From Jeotgalibacillus campisalis (GTDB taxonomy: Bacteria; Bacillota; Bacilli; Bacillales; Jeotgalibacillaceae): 64,000 bases of DNA. Below, piece after piece: positions 35,113 through 44,834 of the stretch. Below the pieces are notes generated by a model. The model saw only the letters and a list, made by a program, of their open reading frames with translations. It made no database searches and was not told the DNA's origin. Location: positions 124,001 to 188,000 of the forward strand of contig NZ_JXRR01000014.1 of assembly GCF_000829515.1 (NCBI RefSeq), given 5' to 3'. Within the stretch, counting starts at the first letter, position 1. The number at the start of each line of letters is the position of its first letter. The position numbers and the translations under genes are program-made.

Positions 35113-36201
35113 ATGAAAAATGGATATTTTGTAACTGGATTTCCTGGTTTTATAAGTGAAAAACTATTAAAGTTATGGCTATCAGATAGCGAGGAAAAAC
35201 GAATCTATGTACTGGTGCTTCCTTCAATGTTAAAGAAAGCAAACGAAAAAATTGAAAAATTACTTCGGGAAGCAAGTAACAAATCGACTATTCATGTTGT
35301 TGAAGGAGACATAACAAAAACCGATTTGGGATTGCCATTGCCAATGAAATTGCATCTTCAGGATCAGATACAATACGTCTGGCATTTAGCAGCGGTCTAT
35401 GATCTGGCTGTTGACAAGGCACTGGCTTATAAAGTAAATGTAACGGGTACATATCATGTGACCGAATGGGTTAGAAATATCACTGGCTTGAAGCGCTATG
35501 TCTATTTCAGCACAGCTTATATTGCAGGGAAAAGAGAAGGAGCAATCAGGTCTGATGAGTTACTGCGTCCTTATCAATTCAGGAACTACTATGAAGAAAC
35601 AAAGTACGAAGCGGAAGTATTAGTTCAAAACTACAAAAAGGAGATCCCTATCACAACTTTACGGCCTTCTATTGTAAGAGGAGACAGCGAGGGAGCAACG
35701 ACTAAATTTGATGGTCCTTATTATTTAATGAATATGATTGACCGATTGAAGAAATTTGGACCTATTCCCTATATTGGAAAAAGCAGTGCAGAACTGAATG
35801 TTGTGCCGGTAGATTATGTAGCAAAGGCTGCGGACTGGCTTGGTCGTTCAACTGCAGGTGCAGGAAAGACCTACCATCTTACGGACCCTCACGCTTATCC
35901 GGCAAGAGAAATCTTCAGGTTTATGATGCTCGCTCAAACAGCTCAAAAACCTTCGTATACGATCCCATTTTCGTTGACAGATAAACTTTTGAGCCTTTCT
36001 ATCGTAAGAAAATACTTAGGGGTAGAAAGACAGGCGCTGGACTATTTTCAATATATGGGAAGATTTGTTCAGGATGAAACGGAACAGGATCTGGCCGGCT
36101 CTTTGATTGAATGCCCGGATTTCATTGAAACACTGGATGCGATGGTAAAGTATTATGAACAACATAAGCAGGATAAGGAATTGCATCCTCCTATAAAATA
36201 A
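35113..36201 (+). CDS. SDR-family NAD(P)-binding protein, fatty-acyl reductase/epimerase-like
   Basis: A 362-residue extended short-chain dehydrogenase-like protein. The N-terminal nucleotide motif is TGFPGFISEKL (last Gly changed relative to TGxxGxxG), followed by VWHLAAVYDLAV, an active-site YYEETKYEAE (Tyr-x3-Lys) and the male-sterility-type RPSIVRGDSEG. Such proteins are usually NADPH-dependent reductases of acyl thioesters or sugars; which one cannot be told. AAGGGGGG lies before ATG 35113. It is monocistronic between the RND terminator and the Mn riboswitch. Confidence 0.75.
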   Translation: MKNGYFVTGFPGFISEKLLKLWLSDSEEKRIYVLVLPSMLKKANEKIEKLLREASNKSTIHVVEGDITKTDLGLPLPMKLHLQDQIQYVWHLAAVYDLAVDKALAYKVNVTGTYHVTEWVRNITGLKRYVYFSTAYIAGKREGAIRSDELLRPYQFRNYYEETKYEAEVLVQNYKKEIPITTLRPSIVRGDSEGATTKFDGPYYLMNMIDRLKKFGPIPYIGKSSAELNVVPVDYVAKAADWLGRSTAGAGKTYHLTDPHAYPAREIFRFMMLAQTAQKPSYTIPFSLTDKLLSLSIVRKYLGVERQALDYFQYMGRFVQDETEQDLAGSLIECPDFIETLDAMVKYYEQHKQDKELHPPIK

Positions 36202-36282
36202 AGAATGTTTCAAACAGATGTATACAATTTTCCATATGATGATATAATGAATTAAATCAAATATTTCTTTGACATTCAGTCA

Positions 36283-36417
36283 AGGGGGAGTAGCTATGGT
36301 CATTGTTTACAATGACTAATTACAGGCCGTCATTACATGGCGTTAGAAACCATCGGCCCTAATGGCATATTTATGCTTAGCGAGACCTTTGCCTTTTATT
36401 AGGCAAAGGTCTTTTTT
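36283..36417 (+). ncRNA. yybP-ykoY manganese riboswitch with terminator
   Basis: The leader contains GGGGGAGTAGCTATGG, the GGCCGTC...GGCCCTAATG core and a GC/AU-rich expression platform: AGACCTTTGCC ... GGCAAAGGTCTTTTTT (36383-36417), a strong terminator. This is the yybP-ykoY arrangement, which senses Mn(II) and turns on transcription of Mn-handling genes. It lies immediately upstream of a TerC/YkoY gene, exactly the known gene pairing. Confidence 0.92.
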
Positions 36418-36477
36418 GTATGTTTCTGCATATCCCCCCCATGTAATTGGTGACAATGAAATAAAGGAGGAAAAACA

Positions 36478-37269
36478 ATGGATGCAGCTTTATTATTAGA
36501 GTATGGATGGGTTTTACTGATTTTAGTTGGTTTAGAGGGAATACTTGCTGCAGATAATGCAGTTGTTATGGCAGTGATGGTTAAGCACTTACCTCCTGAA
36601 CAAAGAAAGAAAGCATTGTTTTATGGGTTATTTGGGGCATTTATTTTTAGATTTGCGTCTCTGTTCTTAATTGCCATTTTAATTGATGTTTGGCAGGTTC
36701 AAGCACTAGGTGCGATTTATCTGTTATATATTTCAATAAGCCATATTGTGAAACAGGTGCGTTCTTCTAAAGTGGAACTTACGGATGTTGAGAAAGCAAA
36801 AAAAGAAACAAAAGGCTCAGGCTTCTGGATGACTGTTTTGAAGGTTGAAATTGCAGACATTGCCTTCGCCATCGATTCAATGCTTGCTGCAGTTGCACTG
36901 GCATTGACCCTGCCTGCAGTAGGAGCATTTGAAATAGGCGGAATAGATGGAGCACAATTTATTGTAATTTTTCTAGGCGGATTGATCGGTTTAATTATTA
37001 TGCGGTTTGCTGCGCATTGGTTTGTTCGTCTGCTTGGCAAGTATCCTTTACTTGAAACAACCGCATTTTTAATCGTCGGATGGGTTGGAGTTAAGCTTGC
37101 CGTTCTAACGCTGGGGCATCCAGAACTTGCCATTATCGATACGCATTTCCCACATTCGACTCCGTGGAAAATCATTTTCTGGAGCGTATTAGTAGTCATT
37201 GCAGTTGGCGGATATATTCTTGCAAAGAAAAAAGGCAGTCAGGAGAATGTAGAAGACCTTTCTGTCTGA
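36478..37269 (+). CDS. TerC-family membrane protein, YkoY/MeeY type
   Basis: A 263-residue protein with seven hydrophobic segments and the TerC metal motifs GLEGILAADNAVVMAVM (first Asp site) and EIADIAFAIDSMLAAVAL (second). YkoY in B. subtilis is an Mn(II)-handling protein that helps load exported enzymes with manganese. Control by the Mn riboswitch supports that role. ATG 36478 follows AAAGGAGG. It is the last gene before a structured repeat. Confidence 0.92.
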   Translation: MDAALLLEYGWVLLILVGLEGILAADNAVVMAVMVKHLPPEQRKKALFYGLFGAFIFRFASLFLIAILIDVWQVQALGAIYLLYISISHIVKQVRSSKVELTDVEKAKKETKGSGFWMTVLKVEIADIAFAIDSMLAAVALALTLPAVGAFEIGGIDGAQFIVIFLGGLIGLIIMRFAAHWFVRLLGKYPLLETTAFLIVGWVGVKLAVLTLGHPELAIIDTHFPHSTPWKIIFWSVLVVIAVGGYILAKKKGSQENVEDLSV

Positions 37270-37290
37270 ATAAAATGATGTATGGACATT

Positions 37291-37519
37291 GAGGGTGGGA
37301 CATAACTGAACACAAGGATAATAAAGAGGAAGTATAGATCATACGTATGAGGTGATCAGAGCGGAAGGTGGCGGCCCAGCAGGATTTGACGCTTGCTTGA
37401 GACCCCTAAGGTGTAGCCTGAGGAGGGACAAAGCAGCCGTCCTTTGGGGAAAGCGTCCACCTGAAGCGAAGTGAACCGGTCAAAGAGCTTGAGAGACATT
37501 TTGTCCCGAGCTCTTTTTC
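37291..37519 (+). repeat. Structured intergenic repeat, copy B
   Basis: The longest copy. Starts with GGTGGGACATAACTGA, contains GTATGAGGTGATCAGAGCGG, a GC-rich variable centre, CCACCTGAAGCGAAGTGAAC and ends GACATTTTGTCCCGAGCTCTTTTT. The first GGGACA can pair with the last TGTCCC, so the whole element can close on itself; the final hairpin plus T-run works as a terminator for the TerC gene. The remaining sequence to 37782 shows another weak hairpin (AGTCCCC/GGGGA near 37620-37660) and no gene. Confidence 0.8.
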
Positions 37520-37782
37520 ATTTTGACTTTTATTATCGATTTGATATCTGGAAAGATTATTTTAAAATTGAACAAGTGGTGAAGCAGTATGGAATAGAAG
37601 GGAAGTCACACAAGCCGAAGTCCCCGCTAGGTTTTAAACAGACATGACTGGGGATTTGGCTGAAAAAGGGGCATAATAATAAAAAGATGTTGTTTTCTTA
37701 AGCTTTTTCATTTATTCATTCCTTTTATGTCAAAAATCAGCTAAGCTATCAATAGACTATTGTATGTGAAAGGATTTAATCT

Positions 37783-39132
37783 ATGTGGTCAAAAATAAAA
37801 ATCAAAATTAGAAAATTAAAGCCGTTTCAATTAATTGTTTTGTATTATTTTATTGCCATTAGTCTTTCTTTTGTTTTGCTGCGGCTTCCGGGCGTCCATC
37901 AAAATGGCGAATATATTTCTTTAATTGATTCACTTTTTACAGCAGTCAGTGCAGTAAGTGTAACCGGCTTAACGGTAGTTAACATATCCGAAACATACAC
38001 GACGTTCGGTTTTTTAATGATGATCTTAATTCTACAGTTGGGCGGAATTGGGATTATGTCATTAGGAACGTTTGTCTGGCTGTTAGTAGGTAAGCGTATT
38101 GGTTTAAGAGAAAGACAATTAATTATGATTGACCATAATCAATACAACTTATCAGGTGTAGTTAAACTGATTATTGAAATCATAAAAATTCTTCTTCTGA
38201 TCGAAGCTGCGGGTGCACTGCTGCTTGCTGTCTACTTCACGCAATTTTACGATTCCATCCAGGAAGCTTTGCTCCAGGGGGTATTTGCATCAGTTTCAGC
38301 TACAACTAATGGAGGCTTCGACATTACGGGACAATCCCTGCTGCCTTATGCCGATGATTATTTTGTTCAAACGGTAACGATTTTATTAATTATACTCGGC
38401 GCGATCGGGTTCCCTGTATTAATCGAGTTGAAGCAATTTCTATCAAATAAAACAGGCAATTTTCGTTTTTCTCTGTTTACTAAATTAACCACGATTACAT
38501 ACGGTATTTTATTGGTGCTGGGTACATTATTTATTTTTTTAATAGAATTTAATCAGCGTTTTGAAGGCATTAGCTGGCATAAAGCCTTTTTCTATTCTTT
38601 CTTTCAATCTGCATCCACAAGGTCAGGAGGGCTTGTAACAATTGATGTCAGCACCTTTACAGAGCCTACACAAATTCTTTTAAGCTTATTAATGTTTATT
38701 GGTGCTTCTCCAAGTTCCGTAGGAGGAGGAATCAGAACGACGACGCTTGCTATTGCGATTTTATTTTTGATTCATTTTTCAAGAGGAAATAATCAAATAC
38801 AAGTATTTGGACGCGAGGTCCATTTAATTGATGTATACCGCTCTTATGCCGTCATCATACTTGCTTCTTTCATGGCGATCGTTTCAGTTCTTTTGATCAT
38901 GGTATTTGATGCTCATGACTTTATTTCAGTTGTGTTTGAAGTAACGTCTGCATTCGGAACATCAGGTATGTCTATGGGTATTACACCTGACTTATCCACA
39001 CCAAGTAAATTTATAATTATGGTTCTAATGTTTATTGGTAGAGTAGGACTCATATCATTTTTGTTTATGATCGGCGGGAACAACAAAAAAGCAAAATACC
39101 ACTATCCAAAAGAAAGAGTAATTATTGGCTAA
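37783..39132 (+). CDS. ktrD: Ktr-type potassium uptake membrane subunit KtrD
   Basis: A 449-residue TrkH/KtrB-family protein, the same length as B. subtilis KtrD. Four M1-P-M2 units are seen with selectivity-filter segments SAVSVTGLTVV, ATTNGGFDITG, ASTRSGGLVTID and AFGTSGMSMG, each with the conserved Gly, and the fourth-unit gating Arg region GRVGLISFL. It needs a cytosolic RCK subunit (KtrC), which is not adjacent. The following acyltransferase, KinE-like kinase and ogt match the ykrM-ykrP-ykrQ-ogt order, supporting KtrD over KtrB. GAAAGGA is the ribosome site. Confidence 0.9.
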   Translation: MWSKIKIKIRKLKPFQLIVLYYFIAISLSFVLLRLPGVHQNGEYISLIDSLFTAVSAVSVTGLTVVNISETYTTFGFLMMILILQLGGIGIMSLGTFVWLLVGKRIGLRERQLIMIDHNQYNLSGVVKLIIEIIKILLLIEAAGALLLAVYFTQFYDSIQEALLQGVFASVSATTNGGFDITGQSLLPYADDYFVQTVTILLIILGAIGFPVLIELKQFLSNKTGNFRFSLFTKLTTITYGILLVLGTLFIFLIEFNQRFEGISWHKAFFYSFFQSASTRSGGLVTIDVSTFTEPTQILLSLLMFIGASPSSVGGGIRTTTLAIAILFLIHFSRGNNQIQVFGREVHLIDVYRSYAVIILASFMAIVSVLLIMVFDAHDFISVVFEVTSAFGTSGMSMGITPDLSTPSKFIIMVLMFIGRVGLISFLFMIGGNNKKAKYHYPKERVIIG

Positions 39133-39289
39133 TTATTAGGAGTGGGGAATAAGCGCACCGGGTCCCTGTGTTTTAAAACAGAGTGTTCATCAAAGTGGAT
39201 GAAGTTCTCAACACTTGGAAAAGAGAACACATCGCTGCAGCACAACGAAGCACTAAATTTCATATTGGATAGTTAATAAATTTCTAAAT

Positions 39290-39338
39290 AAAAAAGATTG
39301 CTTCACGATATTAGCTTAGTCGTGAGGCAATCTTTTTA
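39290..39338. terminator. Bidirectional terminator between ktrD and the radical SAM gene
   Basis: AAAAAGATTGCTTCACGA ... TCGTGAGGCAATCTTTTT, a long near-perfect hairpin between converging genes. Confidence 0.9.
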
Positions 39339-39374
39339 GCTTTTTCTTAGTAGTACTGTAAACAACTCTGCATA

Positions 39375-41099
39375 TTATGCGGTAAATTCAAAAAGGGATG
39401 ACTTTCCGTCTTTAGGATCGTAATACGCCATAATAAACGTCTCAGTGTAGGTGCCATCTTTATTTTTCATTACACCTTGTTCTATGAAAGTGTGTTTATA
39501 AAGATCTTTTTGTTTTAAGTTTAGTGCTGCGAATTCTTCACCTGCAAGGGCAGGGTCGTGCAGTAGTTTTTGGAGAATTTCTTTTTTCTTTTCTGAATTA
39601 TCTTCATGTTCCCACCAGGGCTTGCGCGGTTTGAATTTCTGGTTAAGCAAATAATCTTTTTTCATAAGCGATTCTACTACATTCAGCTCTGAGATATTCT
39701 GTACTTGTAAAAATTGATAAAGCCGTTTAAAAAGATCTTCCAGTTGATGGCCAATCCTTGACCAGCCCTGATCATCCCAATAGGTACCAAATGCTTGGAA
39801 AAATTCATAGGGTGATTCAAAGCAATTCTCGGTTGTATAGTTGACTGTTAAATCCATTCGATGATCATTCCAGTATTTTTCAAGTACATCCTCAACCTGC
39901 TTAATGCGGATAATTTCATCAAATGTAAGAACATTGTTGCTTAAAATTTCATATGGAGCATGGTCCATATAAATATATTGATGACGGTCAGCATTTATTC
40001 TGAGCCCTGTACCGCGCAGCATTTTTAAAAAGCCAAGCTGAAGCTCTTCTGGCCGCATCTCAAATACATCATTAAAGGTATTCCGAAAAGAGTCATAATC
40101 TTCTTCCGGCAAGCCGGCAATTAAATCAAGATGCTGATCTATTTTATTTCCGTCTTTAACCATCGTTACGGTTCTTTTTAATTTTTCCCAATTCTGCTTT
40201 CTCATAACTAACTCGTTCGTTTCATCGTTAGTAGACTGCACGCCTATCTCAAAGCGGAATAAGCCTGCAGGGGCATGGTCGTTTAGATATTGAATCACTT
40301 CAGGGCGCATAATATCTCCCGTAATCTCAAACTGAAACACAGATCCTGGCACGTGTTCTTGAATAAGAAATTCAAACATGTCCATCGCATAGCTTCTGCT
40401 GATATTAAAAGTGCGGTCAACAAATTTTATAATTCTTGCCCCGTTCGCCATTAGATAACGGATTTCATCTTTTATTGACTCGCGATCAAAGTAGCGCACG
40501 CCCACTTCGATTGATGATAAACAAAATTGGCAGCGGAATGGACAGCCTCTGCTTGTCTCAATATACACAATCCGCTTTGAAAGATCTTCTCTGTCCTCCT
40601 CGAATCGAAAAGGGGAGGGAAGCGTCTTTAAATCCAACTTATTCGTCTGCGGATGAATGACAGCTTTTGAATTCTTCTGGTAAGCAATTCCGTTTACCTC
40701 TTCCACCCGGATTTCTCCGTTTAACGCTCGAAGAAGCTGTTTAAACGTCTGTTCACCTTCTCCAACCACAATATAGTCAATGTTCTCAAGACGATCAAGC
40801 CAATAAGGCACATCGTAAGAAACTTCAGGTCCGCCAAGAATAATCTTGGTTTGTGGTGAAATCTTTTTAAATAAATTAATCACATTTATTGTTTCTTCGA
40901 TATTCCATATATAGCAGCTGAAACCAAGTACATCGGGCTTTTGTGAATAAAGCTCAGCCACTATATTCATTTCAGGGTCTTTAATTGTAAATTCTTTCAG
41001 TTGAATTGAAAAATCAGGTTCTGCATATGCCTTTAAGCATCGCAAAGCTAAATTTGTATGGATAAACTTTGCATTCAGTGTTGATAAAACGATATTCAT
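39375..41099 (-). CDS. B12-binding radical SAM protein with DUF4080
   Basis: A 574-residue protein: N-terminal cobalamin-binding-like domain (about 1-130, LGFSCYIWNIEET, ILGGPEVSYD), radical SAM core with the Cys-x3-Cys-x2-Cys cluster motif in SRGCPFRCQFC (about residue 185), and a DUF4080 C-terminus. The gene's first ATG (41132) is unlikely; AAGGAG before ATG 41099 fits. Members of this group bind a 4Fe-4S cluster and cleave SAM; the substrate is unknown, with methyl or alkyl transfer and thio-modification as general possibilities. The gene is alone on its strand, so the neighbours do not help. Confidence 0.85.
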   Translation of the reverse strand: MNIVLSTLNAKFIHTNLALRCLKAYAEPDFSIQLKEFTIKDPEMNIVAELYSQKPDVLGFSCYIWNIEETINVINLFKKISPQTKIILGGPEVSYDVPYWLDRLENIDYIVVGEGEQTFKQLLRALNGEIRVEEVNGIAYQKNSKAVIHPQTNKLDLKTLPSPFRFEEDREDLSKRIVYIETSRGCPFRCQFCLSSIEVGVRYFDRESIKDEIRYLMANGARIIKFVDRTFNISRSYAMDMFEFLIQEHVPGSVFQFEITGDIMRPEVIQYLNDHAPAGLFRFEIGVQSTNDETNELVMRKQNWEKLKRTVTMVKDGNKIDQHLDLIAGLPEEDYDSFRNTFNDVFEMRPEELQLGFLKMLRGTGLRINADRHQYIYMDHAPYEILSNNVLTFDEIIRIKQVEDVLEKYWNDHRMDLTVNYTTENCFESPYEFFQAFGTYWDDQGWSRIGHQLEDLFKRLYQFLQVQNISELNVVESLMKKDYLLNQKFKPRKPWWEHEDNSEKKKEILQKLLHDPALAGEEFAALNLKQKDLYKHTFIEQGVMKNKDGTYTETFIMAYYDPKDGKSSLFEFTA

Positions 41100-41320
41100 T
41101 TTTAAAACTCCTTCTTCATATCTTACCTTCACTTATTTTACATGAGGTGGTGAGCAGACACAATAACAGCTCATGGATTGAGTTGCTTTAGTGTCTGCTT
41201 TTAGTTATCTCTAACTCGTTATTAGGATAAATGACCCCGCTATACTTCGAAGTTGTTGTTCTCAATAAAAGCACAAAAACAGTTTCTTTATTATTTATTA
41301 AATGCTAAAATTGGGAAAAG

Positions 41321-41345
41321 AAAAACAGCCCGTTTAGGACTGTTT
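41321..41345 (-). terminator. Weak terminator downstream of the acyltransferase gene
   Basis: On the minus strand AAACAG ... CTGTTTTTC forms a short hairpin with T-run. The 41100-41520 gap otherwise contains no gene or other element I can support. Confidence 0.5.
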
Positions 41346-41520
41346 GCTAGATAATTCTGTATGAAACCAGTTCGCTGGTGTAATGTCATTCTGCTCAATC
41401 CTTTTCCGAACGTTTAGTAGGAAGTGCCTAAGGTCAGCAGTCTTAGACGATTAAGAACACATTCCTCGATTCCCGCCTGTAATAACTAATGATTGAGACC
41501 AGCATACTTTACTAATAAAA

Positions 41521-42519
41521 TCAGCGTTTTTTTAAGCGGCTGGCTTTCAATTCGATTAAAGGCTGCGTAAATGCTGTCACCCAGTTTGTGGATAACATAA
41601 TAGTCAGCAGCCATGAACTAATCATAATTAAAAGCAATGATACATACGGATTAATAATCAGTCCAAAATCAGCTTCTCTGTAGAATTGAATAATAAAGCC
41701 ATGCAATAAATAGACATATAGAGTATTTTTTCCCCATTTCGTATAAAAATAGTTATCTTCAGGAGTTAAAGAAAAGAATGAAGCAACAAGCCATATGTTT
41801 ATAGTATAAACAAGCAGTCTGATAAGCGGACTGATTTCAGTTTGCACACCTGAATTTTCGTAGGAATGAGATCCCAGCAGCCAACTGTTGCTCCATTCGG
41901 GAACAAGAATCATAAAAAGAAATGCACTTGTTAATGAGAATATGGACGCAAGGCGCAATGGCTTTTTCTTTAATGCATAAAACCAGCTTCGATCTGCATA
42001 GTAACCTAAAAGAAAAAATGGAAAAAATACAAAAGTCCTGGAAATGCTCAGAATAGTAGAATAGTCTCCTGCAAATCCCACAAGCAATCCTAATAATACA
42101 CTTATTGGGAGCGCCGTTTTTATTGTCAGTTTAAATACTTGAACAAACAGTATTAACAGCAGACTCCAAAAAAACATGCTCACTAAAAACCATAATGACC
42201 ATTGTGGATAAAACGGATCTATCGATAATGATTGCTCATTTCTGAGAAAATAATAATACAAAGTATAAATCAACTGAAATATTAAATACGGTACGAGCAG
42301 CTTTATCATAAGTTTTCTAATATGTCCTTTTTTATAAAACCCTTTAGCAAAATAGCCCGCTGCAAGAATAAAGGCTGGCATGTGAAAAAAATAGATAGTT
42401 TTATATAGCGATAGCAGCAAAGGGTCTGACTCAATTAATGGCTGAATTGCATGGCCAAAAACAACAAGAAATATAAGAAGGAACTTAGCATTATCAAAAT
42501 AATAATCTCGTTTTGTCAT
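41521..42519 (-). CDS. Acyltransferase-3 family membrane protein (YkrP-like)
   Basis: A 332-residue membrane acyltransferase with about ten hydrophobic helices and the family's features: YFDNAKFLLIFLVVFGHAI at the N-terminus (catalytic-type His in FGHA), FFHMPAFILAAGYFAKGF and a late YVYLLHGFII. Such proteins O-acylate sugars or cell-wall polymers using acyl-CoA across the membrane. Its place between ktrD and the kinE-like gene matches YkrP of B. subtilis. The ribosome site before the ATG is poor. Confidence 0.85.
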   Translation of the reverse strand: MTKRDYYFDNAKFLLIFLVVFGHAIQPLIESDPLLLSLYKTIYFFHMPAFILAAGYFAKGFYKKGHIRKLMIKLLVPYLIFQLIYTLYYYFLRNEQSLSIDPFYPQWSLWFLVSMFFWSLLLILFVQVFKLTIKTALPISVLLGLLVGFAGDYSTILSISRTFVFFPFFLLGYYADRSWFYALKKKPLRLASIFSLTSAFLFMILVPEWSNSWLLGSHSYENSGVQTEISPLIRLLVYTINIWLVASFFSLTPEDNYFYTKWGKNTLYVYLLHGFIIQFYREADFGLIINPYVSLLLIMISSWLLTIMLSTNWVTAFTQPLIELKASRLKKR

Positions 42520-42643
42520 AAAGGCACCAACTTTTCTAAAAGGTCTTTTAACAGTTTACCCGGTTAGTCATATGTGGAACCTAGTGAAATGGTTGCGTTT
42601 ACGGGTAGTTTTTACAAGATGTATACACATGGGAGTTGAGGTG

Positions 42644-44086
42644 ATGACTTTGCAAAAATTTGGAAAGTTACAAGAAAACTGGTCCATTAAAGATACTCTT
42701 CAACCTGTGGTAATGGAAGAAGTTGCTTTGCAAGTTTTAATGAACATGAGCGAAGGTGTTCTGTTATTTAATGATAAAGGAAAAATCCTGCTTTACAATT
42801 CTACAGCAAGTCAATTTCTGAAGCTTGAATCATCTTCCCGTCTTATTGAAAGCATAACCGACTTAATGCCTCAAGAAGACCATGCCGGCTTTTACCGGCT
42901 TCTGCTATCACTAATCAAAGAAAAAAGAATGACGGATTATTTTGTGTTCAGGACTGACCGTACAGATCTCAAGTGCAAATGTGATCTGATTTTAATTGAG
43001 CGGGATTCAGTTGTTTTGCTAATTATCCGGGATTTTAAAGAAATTGAAGCAGCTCCGGTAAGTGAAAAAGTTTATCAGCAAGTCTTTTTAAAAGCATTGC
43101 ATGGCCTTCTTCTTTCAGATGAGAATGGCAAAATTATAACACTTAATAAGCAGGCCGCTGCTCTACTATCTCTGGACCCCGACTCATGCGCAGACTTGAC
43201 AATTGATCTGTTTAAAGAAAGCGAGATTACTTTGTCTTTAAACAATGAATTTCAGAAAAAGTTATCGCCTTATCTTTATTCCGACAATGTTCAAACATCA
43301 ATTAATCAATTTGATGATCGTTTTTTGGAGGTAATTATAGAACCCGGCATCACTGAAGACTATACGCTGACCGTCTTGAGAGATGTGACGCAAATGGTGC
43401 AGATGATGGAACAGATGAATAAACACGACACATTAAAGATTGTCGGCCAGCTTGCTGCTGGAATTGCTCATGAAATCAGGAATCCAATGACTGCTTTAAA
43501 AGGGTTTATCCAGTTGCTTGAGTCAAGCGTGAAAGAAGATCACAGCATGTATTTTGGTGTGATCATGTCAGAATTGCAAAGAATCGAGACCATTATGACT
43601 GAGTTTTTAATGCTGGCAAAGCCTAAAGTCAGTTCTTTGCAAAATGTAAATCTGGCGAATATTATAAGAGAAACCGCAGACTTAATGCAAGCGCAAGCCA
43701 CTCTATATGATATCGAGCTCTCTGTTCTGTCATCTGGAAAAGAGCTGGAGCTATTTGGTGACCGAAATCGGTTAAAGCAAGTGTTTATCAATCTAGTGAA
43801 AAATAGCATTGAAGCCATCTCAGACGGCGGACATATATCTTTATATTATCATAGTGACGAGCGTGCACAGTATGTGACCGTTAAGGATTCGGGGTGTGGA
43901 ATACCGGCAGACCACTTGAAAAAGTTAAATCAGCCCTTTTATACGACGAAAGAAAATGGGACAGGGCTGGGCTTAGTCGTGAGTTTTAAGATTGTAGAAG
44001 AGCATGGAGGCAAAATTGAAGTGAGCAGCTGCAAAGGGGAAGGATCCACCTTTACAGTCATATTCCCGTTTAAAAAGGATGAGTGA
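42644..44086 (+). CDS. PAS-domain sensor histidine kinase, KinE type
   Basis: A 480-residue soluble kinase: two PAS domains (about 30-140, MSEGVLLFNDKGKILLYN, and 165-270, ALHGLLLSDENGKIITLN), the dimerisation/phosphorylation box AAGIAHEIRNPMTALKG with the phosphoacceptor His, and the ATP-binding domain with N box NRLKQVFINLVKNSIEAI, G1 DSGCGIP and GTGLGLVVS. There is no membrane segment or fused receiver. These features and the synteny (ktrD, acyltransferase, kinase, ogt) fit KinE, one of the kinases feeding the sporulation phosphorelay in B. subtilis. The frame is open from 42572; the start is placed at ATG 42644. It overlaps ogt by eight bases. Confidence 0.85.
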   Translation: MTLQKFGKLQENWSIKDTLQPVVMEEVALQVLMNMSEGVLLFNDKGKILLYNSTASQFLKLESSSRLIESITDLMPQEDHAGFYRLLLSLIKEKRMTDYFVFRTDRTDLKCKCDLILIERDSVVLLIIRDFKEIEAAPVSEKVYQQVFLKALHGLLLSDENGKIITLNKQAAALLSLDPDSCADLTIDLFKESEITLSLNNEFQKKLSPYLYSDNVQTSINQFDDRFLEVIIEPGITEDYTLTVLRDVTQMVQMMEQMNKHDTLKIVGQLAAGIAHEIRNPMTALKGFIQLLESSVKEDHSMYFGVIMSELQRIETIMTEFLMLAKPKVSSLQNVNLANIIRETADLMQAQATLYDIELSVLSSGKELELFGDRNRLKQVFINLVKNSIEAISDGGHISLYYHSDERAQYVTVKDSGCGIPADHLKKLNQPFYTTKENGTGLGLVVSFKIVEEHGGKIEVSSCKGEGSTFTVIFPFKKDE

Positions 44087-44579
44087 AATGAATCAGCGCG
44101 TCATTAAAAGTCCAATCCATTATTTAAAATTAACTGCGACTGAAGAAGCGTTAACTAAGATCGAGTTTTTGACATTTGATGATTCAAATGACGAACAAGC
44201 TTCTCACATTATTTTGGATGAAGCAGAAAAGCAGCTCTCTGAATACTTTAACGGACAGCGGAAAACGTTCGATCTGCCGCTTCAATTTGAAGGAACTTCA
44301 TTTCAAAAGGATGTCTGGTCGGGTTTGAAAAATATCACATATGGCACCACTTGTTCATATCAGGATCTCGCCAGACAAATCGGCAGAGTAAAAGCCGTTA
44401 GAGCTGTGGGTCAGGCAAATCGAAGAAATCCACTGCCAATTGTCATTCCCTGCCATCGTGTTGTAGGAAAGAATGGTTCTTTGACTGGTTATGCAGGAAG
44501 TGAAATAGATAAAAAAGAAATACTGCTTCAATTGGAAAAGGGAGTTCCATTGCTTAGTGAGGATCATTTGGAACGCTGA
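44079..44579 (+). CDS. ogt: Methylated-DNA--protein-cysteine S-methyltransferase
   Basis: A 166-residue Ogt-type DNA repair enzyme with the active-site motif PIVIPCHRVVG (acceptor Cys about residue 126), the helix-turn-helix SYQDLARQIGRVKAVRAVGQA and the closing KKEILLQLEKG. It transfers methyl groups from O6-methylguanine to itself. The start overlaps the kinase stop by eight bases, implying co-translation. A very strong terminator follows. Confidence 0.95.
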   Translation: MSEMNQRVIKSPIHYLKLTATEEALTKIEFLTFDDSNDEQASHIILDEAEKQLSEYFNGQRKTFDLPLQFEGTSFQKDVWSGLKNITYGTTCSYQDLARQIGRVKAVRAVGQANRRNPLPIVIPCHRVVGKNGSLTGYAGSEIDKKEILLQLEKGVPLLSEDHLER

Positions 44580-44600
44580 ACCATAGGCAGATGATTTCAA

Positions 44601-44651
44601 GAATACCGTCCCGAAAATCACTTAATTTCGGGACGGTATTCTTTTTTTTAG
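44601..44651 (+). terminator. Terminator after ogt
   Basis: GAATACCGTCCCGAAA ... TTTCGGGACGGTATTC, a perfect 16-pair stem plus seven T. Confidence 0.95.
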
Positions 44652-44834
44652 GTTGTAGGATTTCTTTAAATGTTTCTAGTAAATATCTTCAAACCGTTGC
44701 TCTCCACTATGGGGAAAATGAAACAATCATTTGGGGACTTGTCATGTAATCGCTTCGTTCTAACTATGTAAAAATTGACAAAATTAAAGTAGTTTGATAT
44801 AAATCTAATTAGATAAGCATGAAAGGAGATTGTT

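Noticed and set aside
37520-37782. c-di-AMP (ydaO) riboswitch upstream of ktrD
   Set aside because: Only a weak hairpin is present; the conserved ydaO core sequence blocks are not found.
41100-41520. Possible extra small gene or RNA in this gap
   Set aside because: No frame with ribosome site, no known RNA motif, only a short hairpin that fits a minus-strand terminator.
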